Origin: Acidobacteriota bacterium
Lineage (GTDB): Bacteria > Acidobacteriota > Terriglobia > Terriglobales > Acidobacteriaceae
Direction of reading: 5' to 3'
Assembly (NCBI GenBank): GCA_021813745.1
Contig: JAKAJO010000032.1
Location: 50,516 to 114,515, forward strand
Length of the DNA stretch: 64,000 nt
Of this stretch, positions 1-9,013 are shown piece after piece; position 1 is the stretch's first letter; each line of letters starts with the position of its first letter. Both the position numbers and the translations under genes were made by a program. Below the pieces are notes generated by a model, which saw only the letters and a list, made by a program, of their open reading frames with translations, ran no database searches and was not told where the DNA came from.

Positions 1-396
1 TTCCACACTCGCGCGCATCAAGCTCACATGCGTACTGTTGTAGTGCCCTATGCTAGGCAATGAAGAGAACTGCACAACACCAACCAGGACGCTCGCATAC
101 ATGACAGATGACATGGAAACGAGGAAGAGCGGCCACCAGAAGCTCACAAGATGGAACCGACGCCAAGCCACAAACGCCAGCGCGGTGACGTAGACAACCA
201 GAACTGAGAGTCCACTCGTCGATTCACAACAGTGCGGCCGATAGAGAAGTCCTGCGATGCTCGTGCACAATGCACAACGAAGGAAGAATGCGGCATGCGT
301 ACAAATCAGGCGGCCGCCAAGAGCATCTAGCAGAACGACCGCACCTGCGATGACTGCGGCCATATCGCACGCAATATAAATAGACGCAACTAGCAC
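1..396 (-). CDS. Multi-pass membrane protein, partial (cut by left edge)
   Basis: An uninterrupted minus-strand frame runs from a GTG at 396 through base 1, so the C-terminus lies outside the window. The start is supported by an AGGGAGGGAG Shine-Dalgarno stretch about 7 bases upstream. The 132 visible residues are strongly hydrophobic, with about four probable membrane segments: one right after the start, one around VVLLDALGG, one at LSVLVVYVTALAFVAW and one at WPLFLVSMSSVMYASVLVG. I do not recognise the family. The frame is not an AUG-started ORF and is easy to overlook, but the composition is clearly that of a membrane protein. Function unknown. Confidence 0.55.
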   Translation of the reverse strand, partial: MLVASIYIACDMAAVIAGAVVLLDALGGRLICTHAAFFLRCALCTSIAGLLYRPHCCESTSGLSVLVVYVTALAFVAWRRFHLVSFWWPLFLVSMSSVMYASVLVGVVQFSSLPSIGHYNSTHVSLMRASVE

Positions 397-1098
397 TGGT
401 CTCCCTCCCTTTTGCGCTGCCTACCTTTGATGCGGCTATGCAAGGCAGTGCATCCCTCGTCACGCACGTCCACTTCTATTGACTTGTGGCAGGTGCATTA
501 CACGATTCGTAGATCATGGTGTGAGTCTCGACGCGGCAACGGACAGAACAGTTGAATTGCACCCTCGAACGCCAGATCCATCAGTTCGCAAATAGCGATG
601 ATGGCGATCAATAGCGACTTGAGGGATGGTCCGACGGATGAGCGATGATAGACCCTCGTGGATGCCTGCATAACTATCCTCCTCTCGCGTTAACTCAATT
701 GCAGCCTTTATGAACGGATGTAGCGACCGCACTGACTGACAATATGCTCGAGTATGGTTTCGCTCCTCGTAGCGCATTATCGACCGACCTGCGCATTCTC
801 TCTTCCTAATACTTCCTGAGGTATAACAAGCACTGATTTGGCAGATGAGACCCATACGTCAATCTGTCAACCACTGCTTAGCATCGCAGCTAAGGCGCAA
901 AAGGTCTAAGTGCAAATTCTTATCGGGAATAAGGGCGCTACGATTCCTGCCTGACTCGCCAAGAGCCCGGAAATCCAACCAGCAGTATGCGGGAACCATT
1001 GGACGGCGCCGGCGAATCGGCGTCGCGTTTCGCCGCGGTGGTATTGTCTTGCTGAAGAATGACAATCACGACGAAGTTAGAGATAATGTGCTGGTGTG
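397..1098. other. 700-base stretch without a convincing gene
   Basis: The only suggestive reading frame is on the minus strand at 514..855. Its inner part, from a Met at 777, contains SLHPFIKAAIELT followed by a short helical segment. This faintly resembles a sigma-70 region 4 type sequence, but the rest has no family character. It may be a decayed regulator gene or chance. The plus frame at 845..1099 is basic and low in information. I see no RNA gene or repeat here. Confidence 0.3.
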
Positions 1099-1236
1099 AT
1101 GCGACTTTACTGGGAATTCGGTGCCGCAGCAATTCTGGCTGGCCTCGCACTGTGCTGGTGGCAATTCCGTCGACGTTCCTGGTCTGGACCCCGACGTGAT
1201 GAAGAGATGCTGCGCCATATCAACCGACACTACTGA
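1099..1236 (+). CDS. Possible 45-residue single-span membrane peptide
   Basis: An ATG at 1099 opens a 45-codon frame with one hydrophobic helix (EFGAAAILAGLALCWW) followed by a very basic segment (FRRRSWSGPRRDEE). This fits a small Nin/Cout membrane peptide by the positive-inside rule. There is no good ribosome binding site and no recognisable homologue, so it may be a chance ORF. It lies alone in a gene-poor stretch. Confidence 0.25.
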   Translation: MRLYWEFGAAAILAGLALCWWQFRRRSWSGPRRDEEMLRHINRHY

Positions 1237-1539
1237 GCGCGGTACCACTGGTCGCTTTACAGCTTAAGTTAAACTCTCTACACAATTGTCAGACGTCCGC
1301 CTCCTCTCTCCTTCCATACCTTCTCCAATTCGAGCGTTTGCAGAGCGGTGGTCCAGATTCGTCACTACCCGAGCGGCGTTGCGCCATCTGCACAGCAATG
1401 GACTCAATCCCTGATAGGACTCTGCACTTATACCTCATAACAATTTGCACTTAGATTTCCGCGTTCCAAGATGCAATGCTAGAAGAACAGCACCCCACTG
1501 ATGGTCTGAAGTCGCTTCGCCATTGGGAGGAGGGTTGAC
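1237..1539. other. Intergenic stretch, nothing recognised
   Basis: About 300 bases with no plausible gene, repeat or hairpin. The end provides the upstream region of the secreted protein gene, including a GGGAGGAGGG ribosome binding site shortly before its ATG. Confidence 0.4.
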
Positions 1540-2208
1540 ATGAAGTCTATCGTTGCTTGTATCCTCTTGCTCATTCTGTGCCTCAGCGCCGATCGAGTTT
1601 TCGGGATAATGCGTTCGCCTAACCCCGACTTCGATCTGATTTCGGGATCCGCGCTTCCTGCCGAGACCAGACAACCAGCGCAGGACCTGCTGCTCTATTC
1701 AAATCGCTGGTACAGCAAATGGCTCTATCTTGAGCAAGAGCACGGCGCACGCCTCGTCGTTGTCGATGTCTACGACCCAACAAAGCTCAATGTGGTTGCC
1801 ATAGTTCCGACCGGGCTCGCCAAACCTTTTGACCTGATTCAGGTGCCGAATAAGCACTACGCCATCGCTCGTTTTCGCGATGGATCAGGGGCTGAAATGC
1901 TGGATTTGTCACGGCCTCGCGCACCACGATTAAGCGCAGCGCGTCCCCGTCTCGGCGAATATTCCCTGCCCAAGCAACGTGCGGACTTTCCCGGCATTGA
2001 GCTTCGCGCCGAAGAGTCTTCTGTGGGAGAAGGTCAAGATCTCGAATTCGTCCGGCAGGGTGCTGTGCCGAGGCTGCTTGCCGCAGTTCCAAACGTCAGC
2101 CGTCTGGCCTATCGCACAGAGACAGGAACATTTTTCCTCGCCGGAAGACAGGGTCTCGTCATCATTCGCCAGCACAGCATCGAAGAGGCTTGGGATCCAA
2201 CGTACTAG
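1540..2208 (+). CDS. Predicted secreted protein of unknown function
   Basis: The 222-residue product begins with a typical Sec signal peptide (Met-Lys, hydrophobic VACILLLILCLS, cleavage probably near residues 20-24). The start is backed by a strong GGGAGGAGGG ribosome binding site. The mature part contains phrases such as VVDVYDPTKLNVVAIVPTG and MLDLSRPRAPRLSAARPRLG, which resemble strands of beta-propeller (LVIVD-type) repeat proteins. At about 200 residues it would be too short for a full propeller, so it may be a fragment of one. No catalytic motif is visible. It stands alone, so neighbours do not inform its job. Confidence 0.6.
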   Translation: MKSIVACILLLILCLSADRVFGIMRSPNPDFDLISGSALPAETRQPAQDLLLYSNRWYSKWLYLEQEHGARLVVVDVYDPTKLNVVAIVPTGLAKPFDLIQVPNKHYAIARFRDGSGAEMLDLSRPRAPRLSAARPRLGEYSLPKQRADFPGIELRAEESSVGEGQDLEFVRQGAVPRLLAAVPNVSRLAYRTETGTFFLAGRQGLVIIRQHSIEEAWDPTY

Positions 2209-2312
2209 GTCGTGTTAACACTGTCTGAGTGCCTCGACGATAGGAGTGAAGCAGAAGAAGGCGGGGAAGATGCAGAGAGTGTTGGCACGCGCTAATCCGA
2301 TCTTAGCTAAAT

Positions 2313-2531
2313 ATGACCAGCGCACGAAAGTCCGATCCCAGGGTAAATGAAGAATCTCCAGGGAAACGTTGGCTTGCCGCTCACAGGTGTTCAAAGTGCG
2401 GAAACGTGCTCAGCCTGGACAGTATCGATCTTAGAGAAGCGACGACTGGTATTGTTCTGTGTCCGTGTTGCGGCACATCTGAGTCGATCGAAATTGAGAT
2501 CATTCAACCCAAGGGTTCAGTAGAACTCTAG
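2313..2531 (+). CDS. Small zinc-ribbon protein
   Basis: The 72-residue product has two Cys pairs, CSKC near residue 26 and CPCC near residue 51. The spacing of about 25 residues is typical of a zinc ribbon. The tail is acidic and hydrophobic (ESIEIEIIQPKG). No clear ribosome binding site is visible. A structural or nucleic-acid-binding role is possible, but nothing more can be said. Confidence 0.5.
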   Translation: MTSARKSDPRVNEESPGKRWLAAHRCSKCGNVLSLDSIDLREATTGIVLCPCCGTSESIEIEIIQPKGSVEL

Positions 2532-2672
2532 ATCGGTAGGAACCGATAGGCATCGATTGTGCATGACTTTCTGAAGCGCCTCTTTTATCTCGAAGACATT
2601 ACAGGCGCCCTCTGTGGTTCTTGTAGTGACTTTCTCTGACACTCGTTCACTTGAGCAGAACAAGGCATGCTG

Positions 2673-3581
2673 CTAAGCGGCCCGTTTCGCTCCGACCGCA
2701 AGTACGAACGCTTTCACAAACTCACTGAGCAGTTTCGACTGATTGTCGGAGCGACAGGCGAGATGAGTCCTGAGCATCAAGTCATTCTCAGTCAGAGGAC
2801 GTACCGTGAGACCATTGCGCGCAATACGTAGGGCCCCAGCTTTTACAACGACAGCAATCGCTGAACCGTCCGCCACGAATGGATAGGCCTCTTCTGGAGC
2901 GATGATGTGCTGAACGCGAGAGGGCGTAACCTTCCTCATTTCCGCCACCCGCATAATCGAATCGTAGAGCGGCGGGTGCAAGCGGCGTTCGAAGAGTATC
3001 CACGCGCGCCCCTTCATCTGGTCTAGCGTGACTTCGGACTGAGCAGCGAGTTCGTCGGCTTCGCGCATGGCAATGTAGAACGGAGACTCGGCAACTTGGA
3101 TAGTCGACAGCGCCGGCGAACGGGGAGGCTCTGTCGCAATCGCGAGATCGAGCGTGCCCTCGAGTAGTTCATGTATCAAGTCATACGAATACTGACTCGA
3201 CAAGTCTATTTTGAAGTGCGGGAACTTCCTCAGCTGAACCGCAAGAAGAGTGGAGATTAGAAACGGATCTGTATAAGGAGACCGCCCGACGTTGAGAATA
3301 ACGTCTGCGTCTTGCACGACCGCGCGGGCCGCATTAAGAGCTCGCTCTCCATATAGAAGAGCGAGACGTGCCTGCTGGACATAGGCTTTGCCTGCCCGAT
3401 TCACCTGCACGGACCTGCGGTCCCGCTCGAACAGGCGAAATCCGAGCATGGCCTCCACATCGGCAAGATTCTTGGTGATCATCGGCTGACTAATGCGAAT
3501 CTTTTCCGCTGCGCGGCTAAAATTGAGCTCTTCCGAGAGAGCGACCACTGATTCCATGTACTTCGTTTCATTGCGTGCCAT
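2673..3581 (-). CDS. LysR-family transcriptional regulator
   Basis: The 302-residue length is typical of LysR-type regulators. The N-terminus holds the winged helix-turn-helix (about residues 8-65), with the family signature FSRAAEKIRISQPMITKNLADVE followed by LGFRLFERDRR. The remainder fits the periplasmic-binding-like effector domain (for example DLSSQYSYDLIHELLEGTLDLAIATE and PFVADGSAIAVV). Such proteins usually regulate a divergent or adjacent target gene. Here the divergent upstream side (3582-4104) has no obvious enzyme gene, so the target cannot be named. The start at 3581 gives a normal N-terminus for the family. Confidence 0.9.
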   Translation of the reverse strand: MARNETKYMESVVALSEELNFSRAAEKIRISQPMITKNLADVEAMLGFRLFERDRRSVQVNRAGKAYVQQARLALLYGERALNAARAVVQDADVILNVGRSPYTDPFLISTLLAVQLRKFPHFKIDLSSQYSYDLIHELLEGTLDLAIATEPPRSPALSTIQVAESPFYIAMREADELAAQSEVTLDQMKGRAWILFERRLHPPLYDSIMRVAEMRKVTPSRVQHIIAPEEAYPFVADGSAIAVVVKAGALRIARNGLTVRPLTENDLMLRTHLACRSDNQSKLLSEFVKAFVLAVGAKRAA

Positions 3582-4104
3582 AATCTAGCTCCAAGGTCGA
3601 CCTTGAGGGGGACGGATTGGGAATATGCATTGCCGACTTCAGTTTCGTCGCTTGCACGCAGATTATCGGGAACGATCAATGAATGCCCTATAGTTCTCTT
3701 CCGCGCAGTTGGGGGCCACTCCGTCGCGGAATACTATCTCCATTTAGACGCAAGAAGACGCCGAAAGATGCGGAATAGAACGATTTGCAACCTGCTCTTA
3801 TTCCTGTCAAGAATAAGAGACCTTAAAAAATGAATTGGACTTTGTTGTCCCTTTAGGACAATCGTATGTGCAAATCGTGCCGCATTCTGCGCACGATGCG
3901 GAGCAGAGCGATTGACCGATCGATCGTGAACTCGTGCACTGCAGAAAATCGATCCATCGCAGACAATCCCCCCAATTGGAGCGTGGAGATGATCCCGGTA
4001 ACCGTCGCTAGAATCCTCGCATCGAAGACCTGGCCGGACACAATCTGGCTACAATCCAAACCGTACGCCCTTCCCTCGACCGCGGTGCTTCAGAGCTCGA
4101 ACAT
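3582..4104. other. Intergenic stretch upstream of the LysR gene
   Basis: About 520 bases without a convincing gene. It must hold the LysR promoter on the minus strand. An in-frame stop-free extension of the downstream plus-strand gene reaches back to about 4015 and reads like protein (ATIQTVRPSLDRGASELEH) but contains no standard start codon. The true start of that gene may therefore be misassigned, or its 5' end damaged. Confidence 0.35.
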
Positions 4105-4878
4105 GTGGCTTCCGGCGGTGACAACAATGTAGCTGCTATGGCACCCCGTTCCCCATCACCGGTCCGTTCTACGGAGTGGAGTGTGGAAGCGAAGGCTATG
4201 GCCGTTCAGGCAAAGGTGCTCTCCGGAAACAAACTTGAGCAACTCGTGGTTCGCATCCAGCGGCACTCGGGCCGCTCCAAGCAGGAGTGCTGGCGTTTCG
4301 TCATCCAGTACGGGATCAAGGGGAGAGCCGACCAAAGACGATGGACCGAGGCCGAAATCGAGCTTGTTCGTGAGGAACTCGTCAAGCGTTCGGTCGAAGA
4401 CATCGCTCGCCGATTGGACCGCACGCCCAAAGCGATTCGCAATCTGCTCAGAAGACTGCGCCTCAGTGTTCGCGATATCCGCTGTGACCAGTTCTCCGTT
4501 GCAAGCCTTGCGAGCGCACTCCGGGTTCGCAAAGAGGAGATTCTCTTCTGGATCGAACACAAATGGCTCACAGCCTCAGAGGTTCCCCGCGGAACGCGCC
4601 ATTTCTATACGATCACTCCAGAAGCGCTGATTGATCTTTTGAAGCATCACCAGGCTGACCTTTTGAAGCGCGGCCTACCAAACCTATCGCTGTTCGACGC
4701 CTATGTGCAGTATTGCTACTCACCGAAGCACACCAGCGGCGAACAACTCCTTGATGTACGCAGAGACAAGCGGGAACGAGAGGCATTTGCTGCTGCAATG
4801 CAGGGCGGTCAAAGCAACATTGAAGAAGACGAAGATGACGAACTCGACGATGAAGGAACATATGCCGTCAAGCTTTAG
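4105..4878 (+). CDS. Helix-turn-helix DNA-binding protein, unknown role
   Basis: The product is 257 residues from a GTG at 4105; an ATG at 4138 is an alternative start. The middle contains RRWTEAEIELVREEL followed by EDIARRLDRTPKAIRNLLRRL, a Myb/SANT-like or region-4-like helix-turn-helix at about residues 75-120. A second HTH-like unit follows (FSVASLASALRVRKEEILFWIEHKWL), resembling a MerR/excisionase-type winged helix. The tail is acidic (EEDEDDELDDEG). It resembles putative site-specific DNA-binding proteins of mobile elements, but I cannot name a family. Its stop overlaps the start of the next small gene, so the two are probably co-translated. Confidence 0.6.
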   Translation: MASGGDNNVAAMAPRSPSPVRSTEWSVEAKAMAVQAKVLSGNKLEQLVVRIQRHSGRSKQECWRFVIQYGIKGRADQRRWTEAEIELVREELVKRSVEDIARRLDRTPKAIRNLLRRLRLSVRDIRCDQFSVASLASALRVRKEEILFWIEHKWLTASEVPRGTRHFYTITPEALIDLLKHHQADLLKRGLPNLSLFDAYVQYCYSPKHTSGEQLLDVRRDKREREAFAAAMQGGQSNIEEDEDDELDDEGTYAVKL

Positions 4879-5119
4879 CCTGCTGAAGTCTGGAAACGCA
4901 ACTGCGGAGGACAAGGGACGAACCCGTTGCGCGAAGTGTCCGCCACCGGCTTGGCTCTTCACCGTTCTCGACGCCGTAGTGAGCGGAGTTTGCGCCGCTG
5001 CGTTAATCATCCTGTTGCTTCCGCTGCTAAAGTTGGCGATCGGGTTCACTTCTGAAGTGGAGAGTCCGCATGCGCACCAGATGGTGTGGCGCGAGCCTCT
5101 CGACAGTTGGTCTCAGTAG
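4862..5119 (+). CDS. Small single-span membrane protein
   Basis: The 85-residue product starts at ATG 4862, inside the end of the preceding HTH gene (17-base overlap), with AAGGAAC just upstream as ribosome binding site. A CxxC pair (CAKC) precedes a long hydrophobic helix (AALIILLLPLLKLAIG). The overlap implies translational coupling. The family is not recognised. The CxxC before the membrane span could bind a metal. Confidence 0.55.
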   Translation: MPSSFSLLKSGNATAEDKGRTRCAKCPPPAWLFTVLDAVVSGVCAAALIILLLPLLKLAIGFTSEVESPHAHQMVWREPLDSWSQ

Positions 5120-5217
5120 ACAACCATTTCGATCACCGTCCCTCAGGGGGTCTCGGGCGCGTTTTCCAATCTGCAAAGCTCCAGAGACCAGATCAGACTG
5201 CTCGCTCATTCTGTCTA

Positions 5218-5436
5218 TCAATGTCGTCCAGCCGGGCAAGAGTAGTCGTGCAGGACCTGTGGTTCCCCACCCTCGTCCCGGATGTGTTTCGCATCGATGT
5301 GGACGCTGGTCCTCATGCTGGCGCTGAAAATAGTGCCGTCGGTAAACTCTATATGAACCTCGGGACAGGAAACGCCATCCTCATAGAGTGTGAGGAGGCG
5401 CACGACTTTTCCACTCAATTCGTTACAGTGAATCAT
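5218..5436 (-). CDS. Small hypothetical protein
   Basis: The 72-residue product has an alternating beta pattern (VHIEFTDGTIFSASM, then VHIDAKHIRDEGGEP) that reads like a genuine small folded protein rather than a chance frame. The upstream region has no strong ribosome binding site, so the exact start is uncertain. The opposite-strand frames over it look like shadows. Function unknown. Confidence 0.45.
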   Translation of the reverse strand: MIHCNELSGKVVRLLTLYEDGVSCPEVHIEFTDGTIFSASMRTSVHIDAKHIRDEGGEPQVLHDYSCPAGRH

Positions 5437-5591
5437 TTCTGTTGTCCAATCTATTCAGCAGATCACGGCTTTCGGTCGCTGCCTGTTTATTCTCGGCAAA
5501 ATCTCAAACTGTTAGGAGGTGCGCAATCTCGTCCCGAAGAACCCGGATGGACCAACAGACGGCATACGCCAAAGAGCGCATGCACTAAATA

Positions 5592-5605
5592 TAGTGTTTA
5601 CGCTA
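5592..5605. promoter_or_regulatory. Imperfect palindrome upstream of the XRE gene
   Basis: The 14 bases TAGTGTTTACGCTA form an imperfect inverted repeat (TAGTGT against TAGCGT) 17 bases before the ATG of the small XRE repressor-like gene. Small XRE proteins commonly autoregulate through such sites. The assignment is inferred from position and symmetry only. Confidence 0.35.
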
Positions 5606-5621
5606 AGTCAATGCTAGATAA

Positions 5622-5846
5622 ATGCATCCCGACGTGTGCATTGAGCTTGGCAAGCGAATTCGTGAACTGCGGAAGAAGCGCGGATGGCGGCAGATTGACC
5701 TTGCTGAGCAATCCGGCATTCATGAGGTCCATATCTCCGATCTCGAGCGTGGTGCGCGAGAAGTGGGTCTACGCAACCTGTCCGCACTCGCCCAGGCCTT
5801 TGGTCTGACCATGAGCGAATTCCTGAAAGGGGTCCGAGACCGGTAA
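5622..5846 (+). CDS. XRE-family helix-turn-helix protein
   Basis: The 74-residue product is almost entirely a Cro/C1-type HTH domain: GKRIRELRKKRGWRQIDLAEQ, then GIHEVHISDLERGAREVGL and LSALAQAFGLTMSEFL. The length is that of stand-alone XRE proteins, which act as repressors or antitoxins. An imperfect palindrome lies just upstream, consistent with autoregulation. It runs convergent to the HEPN-motif gene downstream, so it is not an obvious operon partner. Confidence 0.85.
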   Translation: MHPDVCIELGKRIRELRKKRGWRQIDLAEQSGIHEVHISDLERGAREVGLRNLSALAQAFGLTMSEFLKGVRDR

Positions 5847-5923
5847 TCTGGAAGCAAACCGCCCAGCCCGACATCGCCCATTTTTTGCGCGCGAGTGCGC
5901 CTGACTTCAGGCGCATAGGAATA

Positions 5924-7105
5924 CTACCAGTCCATATTCGCGGCATCGTCGACTTCCTTCGACAAAGCCCTGATGTAGTCGTCCATATTCTCCTCGGAAG
6001 TCATCGCGCGAGCGTAAACACCGTTGCTTGCGTAACTCAAGATCACCGGAAGGCCATCGTCATCGAGATGTAATTTAGCAGGTGCACGTTCACCCTTCCA
6101 CAGCTTTTCAATGAACGACTCCATCACCTCAATTGCACGAGATTCCTCAAACGACGGCACGATCCATATCGATAGGCGGCCATCATTCCCTGTCAGGTTT
6201 ACTGGTACGGCACCCGTTGCAGTGTGAAAGCTAAATGCTTCGCCGTTTTTGCCGAACGCCCCGTGCGCCATATAGTTCCGAACCTGACGTTTGATTTCCA
6301 ACAGTTCCTCGTAAATGTCCTTCATTTCCTTCTCGGCAGAAAGATCAATGGCTTTTTTGACTTTCTCGGACCATTCGGCCTCAGCCAGTTCTGCAACATC
6401 CTCACCTGTCCTGAGTCTGCCGAGCAAAATTGCGACATGAATGAGAATGTGTTCTGTCCAACTGAAGAATGCTTCTATCGCGGCGACACCGATCCACTTC
6501 GCTTCTTCAGCTGCCGAATAGTCCAGCGTGAACGATTTCGCCTTCCGGTCGCCCGACAGTTTGATTTCTTCCTCCTGGATCTCATAAGGGCTGTTGCCTT
6601 GGATCGAGGTCGCCATTTCCCTGAATAAGTCCCTGAGATATGTGTATCGGCTGAATAGAGATGGGCCATTGTTTTTGACGTTCAGGCTCATTCCACCAGC
6701 CGCCTTGGCAGCCAGATTATCGAAATATGCGCGCGATGCACCTATTCCTCTCTTAGCCGCAGCGACAATCCCAGCAGCTGCAGCCTCATCCTCCGGAGAA
6801 TTAGACGAGAAGACTCCGAGTCCCATTTTTCGATACTCAATGGTTGCCGTTTTCCCGTTGAAATCCACCGGTATCGACCACGCAACTTTTTCTTCTTGGC
6901 CTGTGTGAGGGAACCTCAACAGATCTGCCAGTAGAAAGTAGACCAAGTAGTACTCCGGCAATTCACGACCGGCATCAGTTCGCTTCCCACCCCAGGCATA
7001 TTCGTGAACTTTTTCGGCAGGTTTTAGCGGAGCGATTGCGCGGGTTGCTTGTGCACGTATCCGTTCGACCTCTTCCTCGGTCAGTATCGTTCTTGTGCGG
7101 ACCAT
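5924..7105 (-). CDS. Hypothetical protein with a HEPN-like RX4H motif
   Basis: The product is 393 residues. No family is recognised overall. Near residue 290 the segment EIKRQVRNYMAHGAFG contains R-N-Y-M-A-H, which fits the RX4-6H active-site motif of HEPN ribonucleases. It is preceded by long amphipathic helices (EAFFSWTEHILIHVAILLGRL and a Lys/Glu-rich stretch), also typical of HEPN folds. The N-terminal half is mixed alpha/beta (AWSIPVDFNGKTATIEYRKMG). It sits beside toxin and defence genes. A HEPN RNase role is inference from one motif and context. Confidence 0.5.
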   Translation of the reverse strand: MVRTRTILTEEEVERIRAQATRAIAPLKPAEKVHEYAWGGKRTDAGRELPEYYLVYFLLADLLRFPHTGQEEKVAWSIPVDFNGKTATIEYRKMGLGVFSSNSPEDEAAAAGIVAAAKRGIGASRAYFDNLAAKAAGGMSLNVKNNGPSLFSRYTYLRDLFREMATSIQGNSPYEIQEEEIKLSGDRKAKSFTLDYSAAEEAKWIGVAAIEAFFSWTEHILIHVAILLGRLRTGEDVAELAEAEWSEKVKKAIDLSAEKEMKDIYEELLEIKRQVRNYMAHGAFGKNGEAFSFHTATGAVPVNLTGNDGRLSIWIVPSFEESRAIEVMESFIEKLWKGERAPAKLHLDDDGLPVILSYASNGVYARAMTSEENMDDYIRALSKEVDDAANMDW

Positions 7106-7165
7106 AATGGTCGATGATAGAACAGCGTCCGCCGTGTTGCCCCGTGAGTCACCGACTTCGGCTAT

Positions 7166-7399
7166 TTAGAATCGCTTTGATGAAGCCGCTGTCAGGCCTG
7201 CTTGAACCCTTCCCTCTGTTGCGCCACCAGTAGACCGCTTGGATGGTGTCGGGAAGATCGTCTCTCGAAGCGCCTCATGTTCCGCGAGGATTGATATGGT
7301 CCGGAACGATGTTGCTCTAATCAGTTCAGATTGCTTCGCAGGCCAATCCAATTTCGAGCTTCGTTTTGGCCCAGCATCCCAGCCGGACGTAGCCGTCAT
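7166..7399 (-). CDS. Doubtful 77-residue ORF coupled to the PIN gene
   Basis: Its ATG overlaps the stop of the preceding PIN gene in an ATGA arrangement, the pattern expected of a translationally coupled downstream gene. The product (77 residues) is rich in Ser, Thr, Lys and Arg and has no recognisable motif. It could be a real third member of the toxin operon or simply chance. Confidence 0.25.
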   Translation of the reverse strand: MTATSGWDAGPKRSSKLDWPAKQSELIRATSFRTISILAEHEALRETIFPTPSKRSTGGATEGRVQAGLTAASSKRF

Positions 7400-7905
7400 T
7401 TCAGACTTTGGTAGCGCCGGATGTAAGCAGCCAGTTCGCGCTTCGGCAGTCGAACTAAGAGATCCGCAGCGAGCTTCGAGAGGGCTGTATGGAGCTGTTT
7501 CGCCGTCGACAGTTTGCCTTCAAAGAGTTGGTCGCAGACCCAGAGGACGCCATGCACCTCGATCCGGCTGCGTTCGGCCAGGGTACGCAGTGCAGAGTCA
7601 CCCGTCAGCAGGATGCAGCCGGTATGAGCTTCCGCCAGGACAAAGGCAAAGCCATCGTGAATGCTGAGCCGAGGCTGAGCAAGGATGGCCTCGCGCGCCC
7701 GCGAGACCTGGGGCCCAGGCAGGTCCACAACCTTGAGTCCCGCCGCAATCAGGTTCTTCTTCTCTTCGGCGGAAAAGCTCAGCAGTTCATCTTCGAAGAG
7801 CGTGTTGGGGATCAGAATTTCGAAGGGCAGCCGCAGGAAAGCCGCGAGCAGCGCGGCCTTGCGCAAATCGATGAGACAGCTTGTATCACTGATGATGATC
7901 CTCAT
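7396..7905 (-). CDS. PIN-domain ribonuclease, probable toxin
   Basis: The 169-residue product spans one PIN domain. The expected acidic residues are present: D7 in IISDTSCLIDL, the acidic ED of LFEDELLSF, D in SIHDGFAFVLAE and D in LLTGDSALR. PIN proteins are metal-dependent RNases, often toxins. The gene overlaps the end of the upstream XRE-ImmA regulator by 20 bases, so the pair is one transcriptional unit in which the regulator plausibly controls or neutralises the PIN enzyme. Confidence 0.8.
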   Translation of the reverse strand: MRIIISDTSCLIDLRKAALLAAFLRLPFEILIPNTLFEDELLSFSAEEKKNLIAAGLKVVDLPGPQVSRAREAILAQPRLSIHDGFAFVLAEAHTGCILLTGDSALRTLAERSRIEVHGVLWVCDQLFEGKLSTAKQLHTALSKLAADLLVRLPKRELAAYIRRYQSLK

Positions 7906-8986
7906 CGGTTCCGTACGGTCCCTTCAGCCCGGCCTCCACGCGAGGCAGTGATATTCTCAGCAACTCAGCCGCTTTACTGAGCGACACGAAATCTTCAGCC
8001 AGCGCACGATAGCAGAGCCGCTCAAACCGCTGGGGCCGTTCCCGTTGTCCCCGGCTATTCTCCGCTTCGAGTTCCTCCGGTTCCTGAGTACGCCAACCCC
8101 GCGCAACCGTTTGAAAGGCATAGGTCAGGATCGCCTCGTTGATGACGCCGACCTGTTTGAGGCGCATCAGGAGCGCAGCACCACTGACGCGATAAAGCCG
8201 CTTGAGCGCGATGATTTCCTTATAGCCGAGAGCATTACGCTGTTTACCGACTTCGCGCAGAAGATGCTCGCGCGGCATCAAAAAGGCGCCGGCAAAGAGA
8301 TTGGCCGCCTTCTCCTCATCTTTGTCCGGCAGGCTCGTAGGATCGATGACACGATGAGCCAGCTCGTGCGCGAGGGTGAGCCGTCGCCGTTCGAGCGGAA
8401 ACAGCCGATTGACCACGATCACCGGCAACCCAGGAGCCCCGCTCTCCCGTGCAACGATGCAGGTGAAACCGGAGACGCGATTGGGAAGGTCGACAACGAG
8501 AACTTTCAGCCCTTTTTCCTCCAGCAACTCGGTCATGTTTGGAATCGGATCGATTCCGAGCATCCATTTCTGACGGACCTCTTTCGCCAGTTCCTCTGCG
8601 TCCTCTATGCTCCTGAGCTTCCGCGGAGAGGCAAACGGCGGCTTCCATTCGGCGCTGTCGAGATCGAGGATGTGTTCGATCTGCAAATAGCGCTCGATCC
8701 ATTCGAGCACTTCGGTTTCGACGGCTGCCCGGTCGCCAGCCGTGGTGTTCGCTTTGGTGCGGAATTCGACGCCGGACAACACAAGTCCTTGAGTATCCAT
8801 CAGATAGCTGACGGATACATGAAGAGCCTTCGCTAGAGCAATCAGGACCCCGGAGCTGGGGATGTCTTCGCCGCGCTCATACTTGCCGATTGCCTGCGCG
8901 GTCACTTTCTGGTCCATCGCGGCAGCGAGATCCCGTAACGAGTAGCCGGCCTTGCGGCGGGCGAGACGAATGCGATCTGCGATCAT
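7886..8986 (-). CDS. XRE regulator with ImmA/IrrE zinc peptidase domain
   Basis: The product is 366 residues. Residues 1-60 are a Cro/C1 HTH (RLARRKAGYSLRDLAAAMD, AIGKYERGEDIPSSGVLI). The middle is an ImmA/IrrE (COG2856) peptidase with the zinc motif HELAH (in LTLAHELAHRVID) and a downstream EEKAANLFAGAFLMP segment supplying the third ligand. The C-terminus ends in another helical element (LSKAAELLRISLPRVEAGLK). Such proteins derepress genes by cleaving a repressor or act as regulators of an adjacent toxin. It overlaps the PIN gene downstream and diverges from the CBASS-like operon across an AT-rich palindrome. Confidence 0.85.
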   Translation of the reverse strand: MIADRIRLARRKAGYSLRDLAAAMDQKVTAQAIGKYERGEDIPSSGVLIALAKALHVSVSYLMDTQGLVLSGVEFRTKANTTAGDRAAVETEVLEWIERYLQIEHILDLDSAEWKPPFASPRKLRSIEDAEELAKEVRQKWMLGIDPIPNMTELLEEKGLKVLVVDLPNRVSGFTCIVARESGAPGLPVIVVNRLFPLERRRLTLAHELAHRVIDPTSLPDKDEEKAANLFAGAFLMPREHLLREVGKQRNALGYKEIIALKRLYRVSGAALLMRLKQVGVINEAILTYAFQTVARGWRTQEPEELEAENSRGQRERPQRFERLCYRALAEDFVSLSKAAELLRISLPRVEAGLKGPYGTDEDHHQ

Positions 8987-9013
8987 TATGGACGCTCCTA
9001 GCGGTTTCCAAAA

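Noticed and set aside
5086..5808. 240-codon plus-strand ORF overlapping the XRE gene
   Set aside because: The XRE frame at 5622..5846 carries an unmistakable HTH; the longer frame has no features.
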